DNA from: Ignavibacteria bacterium UBA5771
GTDB lineage: Bacteria > Bacteroidota > Ignavibacteria > Kapaibacteriales > UBA2268
Assembly (NCBI GenBank): GCA_002418685.1
Contig: DIEP01000018.1
Span: forward strand, 1-41,050
Length of the DNA: 41,050 bases
Reading direction: 5' to 3'
The position numbers and the translations under genes are program-made. The notes beneath the pieces were generated by a model. That model was not told the DNA's origin. It saw only the letters and a list, made by a program, of their open reading frames with translations, and searched no databases. Below are positions 27,318-36,197 of this stretch, piece by piece (within the stretch, counting starts at the first letter, position 1; every line of letters begins with the position of its first letter).

Positions 27318-28130
27318 ATGAAAAAGTGCCTAAATATATTTATTCTAATATTATTACAAATAGTTCCTGCATTCTCGCAAAATTATATAAAAATACCTGA
27401 CACTACTTTGCCACGAACGGGTAAAGTTTATTCATTACCGATTTATTCAAATATGAATCTGCAGAATGCAACTAATGTAAAAATTAAGATATATTTTGAC
27501 TATAATTTGATTGATATAAAGAATATATCAGGTGGCAGTGGCTTTGCGTTCAATGAGACTAATCCTCAATTTTCTGTTAATACAGCATTGCCCGACCAAG
27601 CAATTCTTGAAATTGTATCAAGTCAATTCAATGCAAATTACTCTGGTTTGCTTTGCTTAATAAATCTTGAAACTCTGGTAGGATCTGATTCAATCGCAAT
27701 TTTTTCACCCTTGGAAATTGAAATTGATGGAATTATAGCTAATGATATAAATTTCGAAAATGGAACAATTCTCATCGGCGACCCTGTCTTTCCTGTTCTT
27801 CACGAAGGAATTTCAAGAATTTATCCAAACCCATTTAACTTTTTTGAAAATATTATTTTTACAATTGAAGACAAAACAACTGTAAATTTTTATATTTATA
27901 CCACACTCGGACAGCTTGCAACAAAAATTCCGGGCAGTAAAAACTTGAAATATAAGATCTTCGATAATGCAGGAACAGAAATAATAAATATAGATAACTA
28001 CTTATTTCCGCGAGGAATCTATCGCTTATATTTCGAGAGCATACCCTGGGAATTTTCTTCTAGTGCATATTCTATCGTAATGGTTACAAACAAAGGGTAC
28101 TTTCGTTCTAATTTTATTCATTTAAAATAA
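27318..28130 (+). CDS. Secreted cohesin-like protein with T9SS sorting domain
   Basis: A 270-residue exported protein. A signal peptide MKKCLNIFILILLQIVPAFSQ is followed by about 130 residues with a cohesin/dockerin-binding-like beta-sandwich pattern (GKVYSLPIYSNMNLQNATNV, then KIYFDYNLIDI, and the alternating strands of VNTALPDQAILEIVSSQF). That assignment is tentative. From about residue 163 (ISRIYPNPFNFFENIIFTIE) the sequence has the YPNPF start, Gly-Gln turn (LGQLATK) and terminal strands of a T9SS type A sorting domain, so type IX export is likely. Its stop is 10 bases before the TTG start of the IgGFc-like barrel protein, so the two are probably co-expressed and may act together at the cell surface. 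Confidence 0.75.
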   Translation: MKKCLNIFILILLQIVPAFSQNYIKIPDTTLPRTGKVYSLPIYSNMNLQNATNVKIKIYFDYNLIDIKNISGGSGFAFNETNPQFSVNTALPDQAILEIVSSQFNANYSGLLCLINLETLVGSDSIAIFSPLEIEIDGIIANDINFENGTILIGDPVFPVLHEGISRIYPNPFNFFENIIFTIEDKTTVNFYIYTTLGQLATKIPGSKNLKYKIFDNAGTEIINIDNYLFPRGIYRLYFESIPWEFSSSAYSIVMVTNKGYFRSNFIHLK

Positions 28131-28140
28131 GGAAATGTAA

Positions 28141-30567
28141 TTGAAAAGAAATCAAAAGATATTTTTATTTACTTTTTTTATTTTATTAGGAAATGCTTTT
28201 GCACAGAATCCTGATGAAATGCAAATTCCTCCATTAGATTCAATCTCCCGGCATAGACTGGAATTGAAAAATCCCGAAGGGACAGAATTCTGGCTTACTT
28301 TTATGAAAAATTACACTTCAATTGATAGTAAGCCTGCCCCGATTTTACTCGAACTTTTTATCACATCTGAGCAAGATGCAAATGTATCTGTTGAAATAAA
28401 AGCATTAAATTTTCAAAAAAATATCAAAATTAATGGCAAAACTGTCCAAAGTATAAAATTAGACACACTAGCGCAAATTGTAAGTTCTGAAATTATTGAA
28501 CCTTTGATGTCAGTGCATATTACTTCTGATTATCCAATTTCCGTTTATGGATTGAATCGACGTTATCAAACAACTGATACATATATTGGCTTGCCAACGC
28601 GAGTACTTGGCACATCTTATCGAGCAATGACTTACACCATGTCCGCTCCATTAGTTCCTGAATTGGCAATCGTTGGGACTGAAAATAACACTTACGTCAC
28701 AATTACACCAACTGTCGAAACTTATGCGGGTCATCCTGCAAAAATACCTTTCAGAGTAACGTTAAATAAAGGCGACGTTTATCAAGTATTTGCAAAGGAA
28801 GACTTGCGAGCAGGAGCCAATGTGGATTTAACAGGAACGCTTATTACCGCAAATAATCCAATTTCGGTTTTTACGGGTCATCAATGTGCTTATGTTCCCA
28901 GCAGGCAACCTCCAATCACAGCTTGCAATCATTTGGTGGAGCAGATGCCACCAATATCTTCTTGGGGCAAGCATTATTTTATTGCAAAATTAAAGAATCG
29001 CTCGTTTTATACTTGGCGTATACTTGCAAACGAGGATTCAACGAAAGTATTTATTAATTCTCAATTGGTGGGTATGTTAAAAGCCGGGGATTGGTTCGAA
29101 GGCAATTCAAACGAGAACATTCAAATTCGTTCAGATAAACCTGTGCTTGTTGCTCAATTTTCTCAAGGTTTTAAAAATGGCGATAATATTGGTGATCCAA
29201 TGATGATATTGATCAGCCCTACGCAACAATTTCTGGAACGCTACAGGTTCGCGACACCAATCAATGGTGAATGGAACCATTATGTTACTGTCGTTATCCC
29301 TACTCGTGCCTTGAACACTTTGATGCTTGATAAAATCAAAGCACCAACTTATGATTTCGAGCAAATCGGTATCACTCGCTACTCAATTGGCTCCATCCAA
29401 ATTGAATATGGAACTCACTCTCTCGAAGCTGCGATGCCTTTCGGTATGTATTCCTACGGGTTTGGTTATGGCAATGATTCTTACGATGCCTATGGAAATA
29501 TGGGTGGGCAATCTTTTGTGGATTATGAACCTGCGAACGATACTATTGCACCGGGTATAGAATTTTTATCGCAAGATGATCAACTCCGAGTTATTATTAG
29601 AGATGATAGAGAATTTGATACAGGTATTAATAAAATTACTTTTCCTGAAAATACGAATCTATCTTATGCAATCCCTAAATATAGCGGAGGGGTACCTCAA
29701 TTAGAATTTATGATTACTCCCTCAACTTATAATAGTGGCAGAGCAATTCTTGAAATAACTGATTTAGCAGGAAATAAAAACACACAAACTATTTGCTATT
29801 CTATAAATTCCTCGACGGGCAAATTTGAATTTAACACATCCCAAGGTATCCAAAAAACATGCGAAGCTTATGAAAGTACTCAGATTGGAATGTTCCTTAA
29901 TCTTGGATATTTCATGCATTCACTAAATTTTATAAATTCGGGTAATATCAATTCATCAAATTTTAGCACAGCAAGGGAACTTGGCGAGTTTCAAGATGCA
30001 AGTGCCGTGGGGGTATCTTTTGGAGTTCTTGCAAGCCATAAGATTATCAATAAATTATATGGAACTGCAAAAATCACATTTGAAACATTAAAGGGCAAAT
30101 TCGAAGCACCCGATCAATCGATTGCTCATTATCGCGACCCCATCACAAATCAATTAGTGCCATTTCAAGAAGGAAGAATGCTGGAATTGAGCGGATTGAA
30201 TATGAATTTGTATCTGCAAGCAGAATATTATTTCATTCCGATGTTTTACGGATTGGGCGGCATTTCCACGTATTATTATTTATCAAAAAGTATAGATTAT
30301 ACATCTAAAATATTGACGCCTAATTATTTGGAATATACTCCATCGCAAATTGAGGAAATGAATGCAAGAATGCCCAAAAAATTAAATTCATTAAGTAGCT
30401 TCAATCTCAGTGGTTATGTCGGGGCTGGCTTCTCTTATCCAATTCGATATAATTTCAAAGCATTTCTCGAAGCATATTATCAGGACTATTTCTTTAATTT
30501 AATTGATGATGGCGATTGGGGACTTTCAAAAATCTCGCTATTGCTCGGTATAAAATATTATTTATAA
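28141..30567 (+). CDS. IgGFc-binding-like protein fused to outer-membrane beta-barrel
   Basis: An 808-residue protein starting at TTG, with AAGGA seven bases before it. A signal peptide (KRNQKIFLFTFFILLGNAFAQ) leads into a region of about 400 residues resembling the IgGFc-binding domain family: GTEFWLTFM, ISVYGLNRRYQTTDTYIGLP, ISVFTGHQCAYVP, NHLVEQMPPISSWGKHYFI and PVLVAQFSQGF. A short Ig-like segment (APGIEFLSQDDQLRVIIRDD) follows. The last 230 residues (IGMFLNLGYFMHSLNF to LLGIKYYL) have alternating strands and end in an aromatic-rich strand, as in OmpA-type or porin-like barrels. The pattern predicts an exported head held in the outer membrane. True antibody binding is not implied; the family in free-living bacteria probably mediates adhesion. 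Confidence 0.78.
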   Translation: MKRNQKIFLFTFFILLGNAFAQNPDEMQIPPLDSISRHRLELKNPEGTEFWLTFMKNYTSIDSKPAPILLELFITSEQDANVSVEIKALNFQKNIKINGKTVQSIKLDTLAQIVSSEIIEPLMSVHITSDYPISVYGLNRRYQTTDTYIGLPTRVLGTSYRAMTYTMSAPLVPELAIVGTENNTYVTITPTVETYAGHPAKIPFRVTLNKGDVYQVFAKEDLRAGANVDLTGTLITANNPISVFTGHQCAYVPSRQPPITACNHLVEQMPPISSWGKHYFIAKLKNRSFYTWRILANEDSTKVFINSQLVGMLKAGDWFEGNSNENIQIRSDKPVLVAQFSQGFKNGDNIGDPMMILISPTQQFLERYRFATPINGEWNHYVTVVIPTRALNTLMLDKIKAPTYDFEQIGITRYSIGSIQIEYGTHSLEAAMPFGMYSYGFGYGNDSYDAYGNMGGQSFVDYEPANDTIAPGIEFLSQDDQLRVIIRDDREFDTGINKITFPENTNLSYAIPKYSGGVPQLEFMITPSTYNSGRAILEITDLAGNKNTQTICYSINSSTGKFEFNTSQGIQKTCEAYESTQIGMFLNLGYFMHSLNFINSGNINSSNFSTARELGEFQDASAVGVSFGVLASHKIINKLYGTAKITFETLKGKFEAPDQSIAHYRDPITNQLVPFQEGRMLELSGLNMNLYLQAEYYFIPMFYGLGGISTYYYLSKSIDYTSKILTPNYLEYTPSQIEEMNARMPKKLNSLSSFNLSGYVGAGFSYPIRYNFKAFLEAYYQDYFFNLIDDGDWGLSKISLLLGIKYYL

Positions 30568-30607
30568 TATTGATTGGTTAAAAGAAGCATCAAGAGAAAA
30601 GCTATTG

Positions 30608-30634
30608 GTAATAAATGATTATTACTTTTCTTTT
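30608..30634 (+). terminator. AT-rich hairpin with T-rich tail
   Basis: GTAATAA-ATGA-TTATTAC is a perfect 7-bp stem with a 4-base loop, followed by TTTTCTTTT, 41 bases after the stop of the barrel gene. Only one G-C pair is in the stem, so it is weak. It would serve the plus-strand gene cluster. Confidence 0.35.
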
Positions 30635-30702
30635 ATAGCCTGCGAATTCCATAGGCAATGACCAACCAAGTGCTTTCGTAATTCACAATATAAGACTGTC
30701 TT

Positions 30703-31977
30703 TCAAATTCTATTCTGTAGGATTTGAACTTCTGAAAATTTATTGTCAGCAAATATATTGCTTGCCCAATCTAAGAATTCCGCATAATCGATTGCATCCA
30801 AATTTTTCTGGAAATCCCTATCGAACTCGAAATTGCCATCCAATTGATATAAACGTATATTATTCAGCATCCGCTCATAACTTGATTCTGATTTGTAGAT
30901 ATTTTGAGCTAATAGTGCATTCTTGCTGATTGCGAAAAGTTGCTTCGATATTTTTTTATTTGTGATTTTTTCAAATATTTCATTAAGCAAATCTTTGGTC
31001 TTGGAAATTGCCTTTTTATCTGTTGCAAAATATATTTCAATTAAGTTAGTATCTGTAAAATGTTCGACCAATGAGAACGCTGAATAAGATATTGCCTGCT
31101 TTTCACGGATATTCTGATTGATAAATGAACTTGGTCCTTCTCCAAGTATATAATTCAATAATTTCAATTTCAGTACAAAATCGGAGTCAATATTATCAAA
31201 ACGCTTCAATAATAATATGTGCGATTGCTCAATTTTCCTATTAATGATCAACTTATCAATCGTATTATTAGGTAGGGGAGTTCTAACTTGTGCTGGAGTG
31301 TGATTGCCGAAATCTTTAAATAATTCAAACGCAAAATTGCGAACAAATTCAATAGGATGGCTGCCTGAATATGAAATAACTATATTATCAGAAGAATAAT
31401 AGCGCTTGAAAAATTCATAAATATCATTTTGATTAAAGTGGGAGACGCTTTTAACCGTTCCCGCAATTGGATTGCCTAATGTATGATGAGAAAAAACAAG
31501 ACTATTGCCCAAATCGAAAATATTCTCTTCGGGATCATCTTGATATGACTTGATTTCCTCTAAAATAATTTTTTGCTCCTTTTTGAAATCTCTCTCATCA
31601 AAAACCGGACACAGAAAAAAATCAGCCAATAATTTGAATACCTTTTTGAAATTATTATTTAAAGATTTAATAAAATAAACTGTATATTCGCTTTCAGTAA
31701 AGGCATTATTGATCGTTCCCGTTCGCTCGAATTCTTTGGAAGTTTGCGTTGACGTGCGGTGCAAATTTCTTCGGAATAGTTGATGTTCCAGAAAATGAGC
31801 TATACCGGGCTTTTCCAAAGGATCCTCGCGTGAACCTACCATTACGCCTATCCCAAGAGAAAATGATTTCAAACTTGGCACATAATCATAAATCAATTTA
31901 ATGTGATTAGGTAAATCAATTATTTGCAAATTGTCAGAATCAGACTCGCTTTGAACTGTAAATTTCGATTTGAGCAT
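30703..31977 (-). CDS. M16 family zinc metalloprotease
   Basis: A processing-peptidase-like protein of 424 residues. The inverted zinc motif HxxEH is GIAHFLEHQLFRR around residues 60-72, and the downstream family Glu region is NNAFTESEYTVYF. The C-terminal half shows the usual LNYILGEGPSSFINQNIREK (RYxxx-like substrate segment) of the second M16 domain. No signal peptide is visible, so it is probably cytoplasmic. The ATG at 31977 overlaps the stop of the lipoprotein gene as TGATG; a TTG one codon earlier is possible. M16 proteins often act on short or unfolded peptides; its partner here is unknown. Confidence 0.92.
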   Translation of the reverse strand: MLKSKFTVQSESDSDNLQIIDLPNHIKLIYDYVPSLKSFSLGIGVMVGSREDPLEKPGIAHFLEHQLFRRNLHRTSTQTSKEFERTGTINNAFTESEYTVYFIKSLNNNFKKVFKLLADFFLCPVFDERDFKKEQKIILEEIKSYQDDPEENIFDLGNSLVFSHHTLGNPIAGTVKSVSHFNQNDIYEFFKRYYSSDNIVISYSGSHPIEFVRNFAFELFKDFGNHTPAQVRTPLPNNTIDKLIINRKIEQSHILLLKRFDNIDSDFVLKLKLLNYILGEGPSSFINQNIREKQAISYSAFSLVEHFTDTNLIEIYFATDKKAISKTKDLLNEIFEKITNKKISKQLFAISKNALLAQNIYKSESSYERMLNNIRLYQLDGNFEFDRDFQKNLDAIDYAEFLDWASNIFADNKFSEVQILQNRI

Positions 31978-33959
31978 CAATAATCCTGTATTATCATAGA
32001 TGAATAGCCGTCTTTATTCTTACTTGAACCTGCAAAAATGATTGTGTAGGACTTGCTTAATGTGAAGTTTAATGAAATTTTTGTTAATAATTTACTGGTT
32101 TCTGCATTATAAAAATAAAATGTTTTAAGCTTCTGCTGCACATCACTTGCAAAAGGTGAAACAGTTTTATAATTCAACACAGCAAGTGATGGCTGGAAAC
32201 TTGTATCCAAAGCCACGCCAACGCTTGACAAATCATTGCTTGCATTGACAAAACGATATTTATAATTGGTTACTTCAGGAGTGCGAATATCATCTTCAAT
32301 CAAAATATAATCAGGTGATTCCTTGCTTCCTGAGAATATAATGGTATAATGCTTCGCGGGGTCTGGATTTATGGAGATGTTCAAATTAGCTGAATTCACT
32401 GATGCATTTATTTGCGTGGGAGCAATGGGTAGCACGGACGCAAGTGAACTTGAATAATATAAAGTTCCCGACGGAATTTGTCCAGGAATTGAAAGTTTAA
32501 TGCTTTCTGTTCCTGAAATTGCTTGCAAAACTTGCAGAAATGAACAATTATCAAGGAATTGAACGGGTGCATTTTCTTGAGTATTATCAATCAGAGTAGT
32601 TTTCAGGTTATTTTGCGAGTCATTGAATACAATTAATAGATATGATTTATCTGCTTGAACATTTGCAAAGCCATTATAAATCAGAGAATAAGGTGTTCCC
32701 GCAGTAAATATTGAAAAGGGTAAAATTCCTGCATCAATTACCATCGGTTGGGAAACTTGCGAAAATGTGAGTGATTTCGCCAAATAACTTCCTGATGAAA
32801 ATCCAATAGCAGAAGCATCGCCACGTGAAGCAATTGATAAATCGAAAGAATTAAGCGATGTAGTTGCATTGATAACAGTAATAAGCGATTTCCCACTGAA
32901 ATTTACACTTGTAGGAGGTGGAATGACAATTGCATTATTTGCAAGTTTTGATGCTGAATCAAGTAAAATTATTGAATAATCTTTCAAAACATCGAAGGAA
33001 TATTTTAAAGAAGTTGAATAGCTTCCATTTTGGAAAAAATATACGCTATCAAGAGCAGCGCTTTTGCATGCACCCACTTGTGCATAATCGCCAATTGAAA
33101 GTGGTTGCAAATCATTGGCAATAACATCGCCTGGATCTTTGATGGCTGACACTTTGGATTGCGAAATATTAATTAAACGAATCCGCGAATATCTTTCAAT
33201 AACGGGGTTAGCAGGAGATAAAGCATCCGATTCAGATTTAAATTCATCCAGAAGCATTATCTTGGGATTGTTGTTTTCATCTTGAGTAACTATTACAGCA
33301 TATTGTCCCTTGCTGATTAAATTAATTGAGTATGTCCCGAGTATTGTTTCGCCATGAGGAGTGCGTCGGCTAATCGAGATGGGGACATTGCCCGTATTAA
33401 TCAACATTGGTTGAGTAATTTGCCTATAGAATACATTAGAAAATATCTGAGTTGCACTTGGGCATCCGATAGTCATTGCGAAACTTGATAAGCTATCAGG
33501 AAATGCGTTGAAAAGTTTAATATAGCAATCCTGTGTATTCGCGGGCATTCCAAGCGAAGTAGTCATAGTAATAAGCGTATCCACGCTCAGGTTGTTTGGA
33601 TTCCCTATGAATGAAGGCAATGCGAAGTATGAGTATGTTATATCCCTCTGGAAATGAGTCATTCTTGCAGGTGTGAATTCCTTTTTTCCATCTTTATAAA
33701 CTGACAAGTAGCCCGAGTCCGCAGGTGGATTAACAGCTCCAGAACTTGTATTAAACGCCACAGATTGAGCAATCACATTACCATCCAATTTAATACCCCT
33801 CAATTGAAAATCGCCTGCTAAATTTATAAATCTCACTTTGATATAATCCACATTTGACGGTGGATTTACAAGATTCGGGTTCTCATTGGCACAGGCTGAT
33901 AAAGCAACGGCAATTCCAATAACACAGAACAATTTGAAGCTAAATAGAGACCTAAACAT
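31977..33959 (-). CDS. DUF4397-repeat lipoprotein
   Basis: A 660-residue lipoprotein from the ATG at 33959 (a TTG three codons earlier is possible). A signal peptide ends in the lipobox ALSAC, predicting lipidation of Cys23. The mature part has about six repeated beta-sandwich modules of the DUF4397 type, each opening like YIKVRFINLAG, IRLINISQ, LITVINATT, YKYRFVNAS. They lie at roughly residues 38, 145, 258, 358, 472 and 567. The modules are rich in Ser, Asn and Thr and lack a catalytic motif. It is likely anchored to a cell membrane and structural or adhesive. Its stop is coupled to the M16 peptidase start (TGATG). Confidence 0.88.
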   Translation of the reverse strand: MFRSLFSFKLFCVIGIAVALSACANENPNLVNPPSNVDYIKVRFINLAGDFQLRGIKLDGNVIAQSVAFNTSSGAVNPPADSGYLSVYKDGKKEFTPARMTHFQRDITYSYFALPSFIGNPNNLSVDTLITMTTSLGMPANTQDCYIKLFNAFPDSLSSFAMTIGCPSATQIFSNVFYRQITQPMLINTGNVPISISRRTPHGETILGTYSINLISKGQYAVIVTQDENNNPKIMLLDEFKSESDALSPANPVIERYSRIRLINISQSKVSAIKDPGDVIANDLQPLSIGDYAQVGACKSAALDSVYFFQNGSYSTSLKYSFDVLKDYSIILLDSASKLANNAIVIPPPTSVNFSGKSLITVINATTSLNSFDLSIASRGDASAIGFSSGSYLAKSLTFSQVSQPMVIDAGILPFSIFTAGTPYSLIYNGFANVQADKSYLLIVFNDSQNNLKTTLIDNTQENAPVQFLDNCSFLQVLQAISGTESIKLSIPGQIPSGTLYYSSSLASVLPIAPTQINASVNSANLNISINPDPAKHYTIIFSGSKESPDYILIEDDIRTPEVTNYKYRFVNASNDLSSVGVALDTSFQPSLAVLNYKTVSPFASDVQQKLKTFYFYNAETSKLLTKISLNFTLSKSYTIIFAGSSKNKDGYSSMIIQDY

Positions 33960-34182
33960 TATTTTCAATAAATTAAAAAAGTTGAGACGTAATAAACATC
34001 AAAATTATGAATTTTCTTCTTTTTAAATAATTTTAAATAATTTTGTCGTTTTATACGTTATTAATAATCTTATAATTTTATTTTGAAATAAATTCAAATG
34101 TTTAATATAGATTTAATTGATTATAAAGGAGATAGATGCAGGAATGCACTGATATTATGTTCCACAAATAGTATAGAGCCTA

Positions 34183-34944
34183 ATGAATTTAAAAAAAATA
34201 TGGAAATTTCTTTGGAAATCCCGATTAGCCCATTCAATAATTATTCTTTTCATTTCAGTTCTTCTCTTTACAGAAGCAGAAGATACTTTGAACCAACCCC
34301 TCATTTTTGAAGCCAAGCCATCAGAAGACCTTAATCTGACCATCCGACAAAATTATATAGATAGTTTAAATCAAGTTAATTGTTTTTCACAAGAGGGTAT
34401 TGCTTCATATTATGGCAAACGATTCCACAATCGAAAAACTGCAAGCGGATTAAGATTTGATATGAATAAATTTACAGCAGCCCATCGAACGATTGATTTT
34501 GGTAACATCATAAGAATTACTAATCTAAAAAATGGGTCTTCAACTCTGGCGCTAATTAACGATAGAGGACCTTTTATACGAAAAAGAATTCTTGATTTAT
34601 CAAAAACATCTGCAAAACAAATTAACGGGTTAGGCATTCCAAAAGTCCAACTTGAAACTCTAACCCTCCCTGATAGTATTCCCGAAGACATTCAAAAATA
34701 TTTGTATTTGGCTTTTTCGATTAAAAGTGAACCGCGATTTGTTGATGATTCGCAAATCATGCTTTTACGCCAGTCAAATGATTTTTCGGAAATTGTTGAG
34801 CTCCTTCATTCTGCGACAGAGCTTGCTCCTAATGATGATTTTTACTTAATAGTCAGTGTAAACGATTATGGGAAATTATCAAGTGAAAATACCTATTGGT
34901 TGGGAACGCTAAGGCAAAATAAAATTATTGCTAACATATATTAA
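34183..34944 (+). CDS. rlpA: RlpA-like double-psi beta-barrel protein
   Basis: A 253-residue envelope protein. A single N-terminal hydrophobic segment (SIIILFISVLLFTEA) anchors or exports it; no lipobox Cys is present, unlike E. coli RlpA. The DPBB domain spans about residues 75-165: EGIASYYGKRFHNRKTASG, FTAAHRTIDFGNIIRITN and LINDRGPFIRKRILDLS, with the catalytic-type Asp and His positions kept. RlpA proteins cleave stem-peptide-free glycan during cell separation. The last 85 residues (YLYLAFSIKSEPRFVD onward) do not look like a normal SPOR domain. An ATG start is used. A membrane protein gene follows. Confidence 0.85.
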   Translation: MNLKKIWKFLWKSRLAHSIIILFISVLLFTEAEDTLNQPLIFEAKPSEDLNLTIRQNYIDSLNQVNCFSQEGIASYYGKRFHNRKTASGLRFDMNKFTAAHRTIDFGNIIRITNLKNGSSTLALINDRGPFIRKRILDLSKTSAKQINGLGIPKVQLETLTLPDSIPEDIQKYLYLAFSIKSEPRFVDDSQIMLLRQSNDFSEIVELLHSATELAPNDDFYLIVSVNDYGKLSSENTYWLGTLRQNKIIANIY

Positions 34945-34994
34945 TATTCAATTAAATTTTTCTTTAACAATGCGAAAATTCTTTGCTTGATTCT

Positions 34995-36122
34995 ATGCAT
35001 ATTTCACATCGAGTGATCAATTATATATCTATACTAATAATAAATTTAATTAGTTGTCTATTCTTTGTAAAGTATGCCACTCGCCTTTTTCATTCATATC
35101 AAATAGCTTTGATTTTAGCAATTCTGTTTAGTATCATTGTAATCTTATTATTATTCAAAATTGATTCAGTAAATATTCAAAAACTAAAGATTGACTATAA
35201 AAGACAATTCTTTATTATTGTTAGTATAATTACATTAGCAATGCTTATTTTAGTGATTGCAACCCCGGATACATCGCAAGTTGGTAGATTACCTGCTATC
35301 AATGAATGGCTTGCAAATTTATTATCGGGTAAATTCCCATACAATACTCCCGCGAATCCTTCAAGTTTCCCAATGATGTTCATAATTGCACTACCTTTCT
35401 ATCTTATTGGAGAATTGGGATTTATGGAAGTATTAGGATTTGTAATATTTGCGATTATAGTTTTTTATTATAGTATAACAATGAAAGATATTGTTATGAG
35501 ATTGTTTTTACTGCTAACTTTACCGATGTTTTATTATGAAATATTAGTTAGAAGTGAATTGTTTTTTAATGTAGTGTTAGTAATTTTAGCAGTCTTATTC
35601 ACTAAAAAGTATTTATTACAAAATAAAATCAATTTGCCATTTATTTTAACAGCAATATTATATGGTCTTTTACTTTCAACAAGATTGATTGCAGGAATTG
35701 TCATAGCTATTTTTATACTGTATTTCTTTCGTTCAAACTATCGGCAGATGATAATTTTCTCTGCAATTTGCATACTATCTTTTATAGCTACGATTGTTCC
35801 TTTTATTATTTGGGATACACAATATTTTCTTCACAAAGGACCTTTTTCAGTGCAATCTTTATATCTGCCCAAGATTGTGATACTGTTAGCACCACTTGTT
35901 ATAATCTTTTTTGTCAAATATTTGAGAAATATTCGGGATGTATTTTTTTATATTGGGGCAGTTCTTTTTGTATTAGTCGCAATATCTTTTTCCCTGCATT
36001 GTATCAATTATGGTTTTTATGAATCCATTTTTGAACGTTCTTCTTACTTTGACATAGGTTATTTTATATTTCCTATACCATTCTTTATTCTTTCTATAAA
36101 TAGTAAATTAAAGGTAAATTAA
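34995..36122 (+). CDS. Polytopic membrane protein, possible GT-C glycosyltransferase
   Basis: A 375-residue integral membrane protein with about nine to ten hydrophobic segments and very low charge. The luminal-side stretch INEWLANLLSGKFPYNTPAN and the following FPMMFIIALPFYLIGELG resemble the first loop and helix of GT-C/DUF2029-like polyprenol-phosphate sugar transferases, but the acidic catalytic motif is not clear. I therefore call the function uncertain. The ATG at 34995 is preferred over a TTG four codons earlier. It lies 50 bp after rlpA, and a single arm of the dispersed repeat begins three bases after its stop codon. Confidence 0.6.
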   Translation: MHISHRVINYISILIINLISCLFFVKYATRLFHSYQIALILAILFSIIVILLLFKIDSVNIQKLKIDYKRQFFIIVSIITLAMLILVIATPDTSQVGRLPAINEWLANLLSGKFPYNTPANPSSFPMMFIIALPFYLIGELGFMEVLGFVIFAIIVFYYSITMKDIVMRLFLLLTLPMFYYEILVRSELFFNVVLVILAVLFTKKYLLQNKINLPFILTAILYGLLLSTRLIAGIVIAIFILYFFRSNYRQMIIFSAICILSFIATIVPFIIWDTQYFLHKGPFSVQSLYLPKIVILLAPLVIIFFVKYLRNIRDVFFYIGAVLFVLVAISFSLHCINYGFYESIFERSSYFDIGYFIFPIPFFILSINSKLKVN

Positions 36123-36124
36123 AG

Positions 36125-36158
36125 AGATTGCTTTGCTCGGATACGAGTTTGCGATGAC
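36125..36158 (+). repeat. Single arm of the GCAATGAC dispersed repeat
   Basis: A 34-base match to 15379-15412 with seven differences, all transitions; AGATTGCTT at the start and GATGAC at the end are kept. It sits between the membrane protein and the ABC exporter genes. Confidence 0.7.
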
Positions 36159-36197
36159 TAATTATTTGGATTTATGGCAGAGATTGAAAGAGCAGTA

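Noticed and set aside
30632..30672. Possible further repeat copy ending GGCAATGACCAACC
   Set aside because: Only the GCAATGAC end matches; too short to list as a repeat, so it is mentioned only as a possible relic.
34098..34310. 70-residue plus-strand frame before rlpA
   Set aside because: It mostly overlaps rlpA in another frame and has no family resemblance.
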